64,000 nucleotides of DNA from Pelovirga terrestris (GTDB lineage Bacteria > Desulfobacterota > Desulfuromonadia > Desulfuromonadales > Geopsychrobacteraceae): positions 230,406 through 294,405 of the forward strand of contig NZ_JACWUN010000002.1 of the NCBI RefSeq assembly GCF_014773365.1. Direction: 5' to 3'. This document shows positions 63,877-64,000 of this stretch, one piece after another. A program made the position numbers and the translations under genes. The stretch's first letter is position 1; the number at the start of each line of letters is the position of its first letter. The notes under the pieces are model-generated. The model searched no databases. It saw only the letters and a program-made list of their open reading frames with translations, and had not been told where the DNA came from.

Positions 63877-64000
63877 GTACCGTGTAACATTTAAAGTTTC
63901 GTAAATATGCGGACTGTTGTATAATCATGGCAACCCAAGGAGGCTGCCATGGCACCGAGATACCGAGTCACTCTGACAAAGCAAGAACGTAAAGATCTCG
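63877..64000 (+). mobile_element. IS630-family insertion sequence, left end (truncated by the window)
   Basis: The left end GTACCGTGTAAC (63877-63888) is preceded by CTA, matching the ends of the miniature element at 1161-1248 with one mismatch. The transposase start follows 72 bp inside. The right end lies outside the window. Confidence 0.75.
63949..64000 (+). CDS. IS630-family transposase, N-terminal fragment
   Basis: The 17 visible codons read MAPRYRVTLTKQERKDL, the usual N-terminus of IS630-family transposases (helix-turn-helix region), after an AAGGAGG site. The DDE catalytic domain would lie beyond the window edge. The gene cannot be judged as intact or broken from here. Confidence 0.75.
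   Translation, partial: MAPRYRVTLTKQERKDL

Noticed and set aside
1..64000. tRNA or rRNA genes
   Set aside because: All intergenic spaces were read for cloverleaf ends (GGTTCGAATCC-type loops, CCA ends) and rRNA motifs; none was found.

Overview
The window looks like a chromosome segment from a Desulfuromonadales bacterium (Desulfuromonas/Desulfuromusa/Pelobacter/Geobacter relatives). This is inferred from gene order (DUF177-rpmF-plsX-fabH-fabD-fabG-acpP-fabF-rpiB-glyA-dCMP deaminase-nrdR-ribD-ribE-ribBA-ribH-nusB; holB-ricT-metG-TatD/radical SAM; rnc-era-der) and from lineage-typical families (DUF4388, a GSU3473-like small protein, a TatD/radical-SAM fusion). No rRNA or tRNA gene and no CRISPR array was seen.

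Layout. 1-3.2 kb: the 3' part of jetD (Wadjet anti-plasmid nuclease subunit), an 84-bp IS630-type miniature element, and a secreted subtilase with an odd membrane/CGGGG insertion. 3.2-6 kb: htpX and small lineage proteins, including an orphan Imm27-like protein. 6.1-12.2 kb: an AddB-like nuclease and AddA-like helicase-nuclease pair. 12.2-15.4 kb: a degenerate retropepsin-like protein and an AsmA-family protein. 15.4-21.9 kb: a minus-strand run gor, TatD-rSAM, metG, ricT, holB. 22.2-26.7 kb: rnc, era, der, a DUF4388 protein and a CheY-like regulator. 27.1-35.1 kb: infA, leuS, lptE, holA, rpsT, murJ, fxsA, mazG. 35.3-41.9 kb: the fatty-acid/phospholipid initiation operon with a clear sigma70 promoter and a terminator. 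42.1-50 kb: glyA, dCMP deaminase, nrdR, the riboflavin genes, nusB and homoserine dehydrogenase. 50.3-52.9 kb: a MNT/HEPN pair and an acyl-CoA ligase.

53.3-63.8 kb is a surface-polysaccharide region. A TviB/WbpO-type nucleotide-sugar dehydrogenase and WbpB-, WbpD-, WbpE- and WbpI-type enzymes could together convert UDP-GlcNAc to UDP-2,3-diacetamido-2,3-dideoxy-mannuronate. Two FemAB/GNAT-like transferases and a second DegT aminotransferase accompany them. The cluster is split by a 1.9-kb accessory island (54.6-56.5 kb). The island holds an ATPase remnant, heptamer arrays, two arrays of covarying small hairpins each just 5' of a small gene, an RHH/RelE toxin-antitoxin pair and a coiled-coil protein. 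The window ends inside an IS630-family transposase whose left end matches the terminal repeats of the miniature element at 1.2 kb.

A second layer is a family of at least five intergenic imperfect palindromes (57-156 bp, ends like GTATCTGTTCAGC...GCTGAATAGTTAC) spread over 26.7-53.3 kb, plus a second element type at 47.5 kb. The most unusual structures are these repeat families, the twin heptamer/hairpin/gene modules, the split-domain protease and the retropepsin homologue that has lost its catalytic motif.
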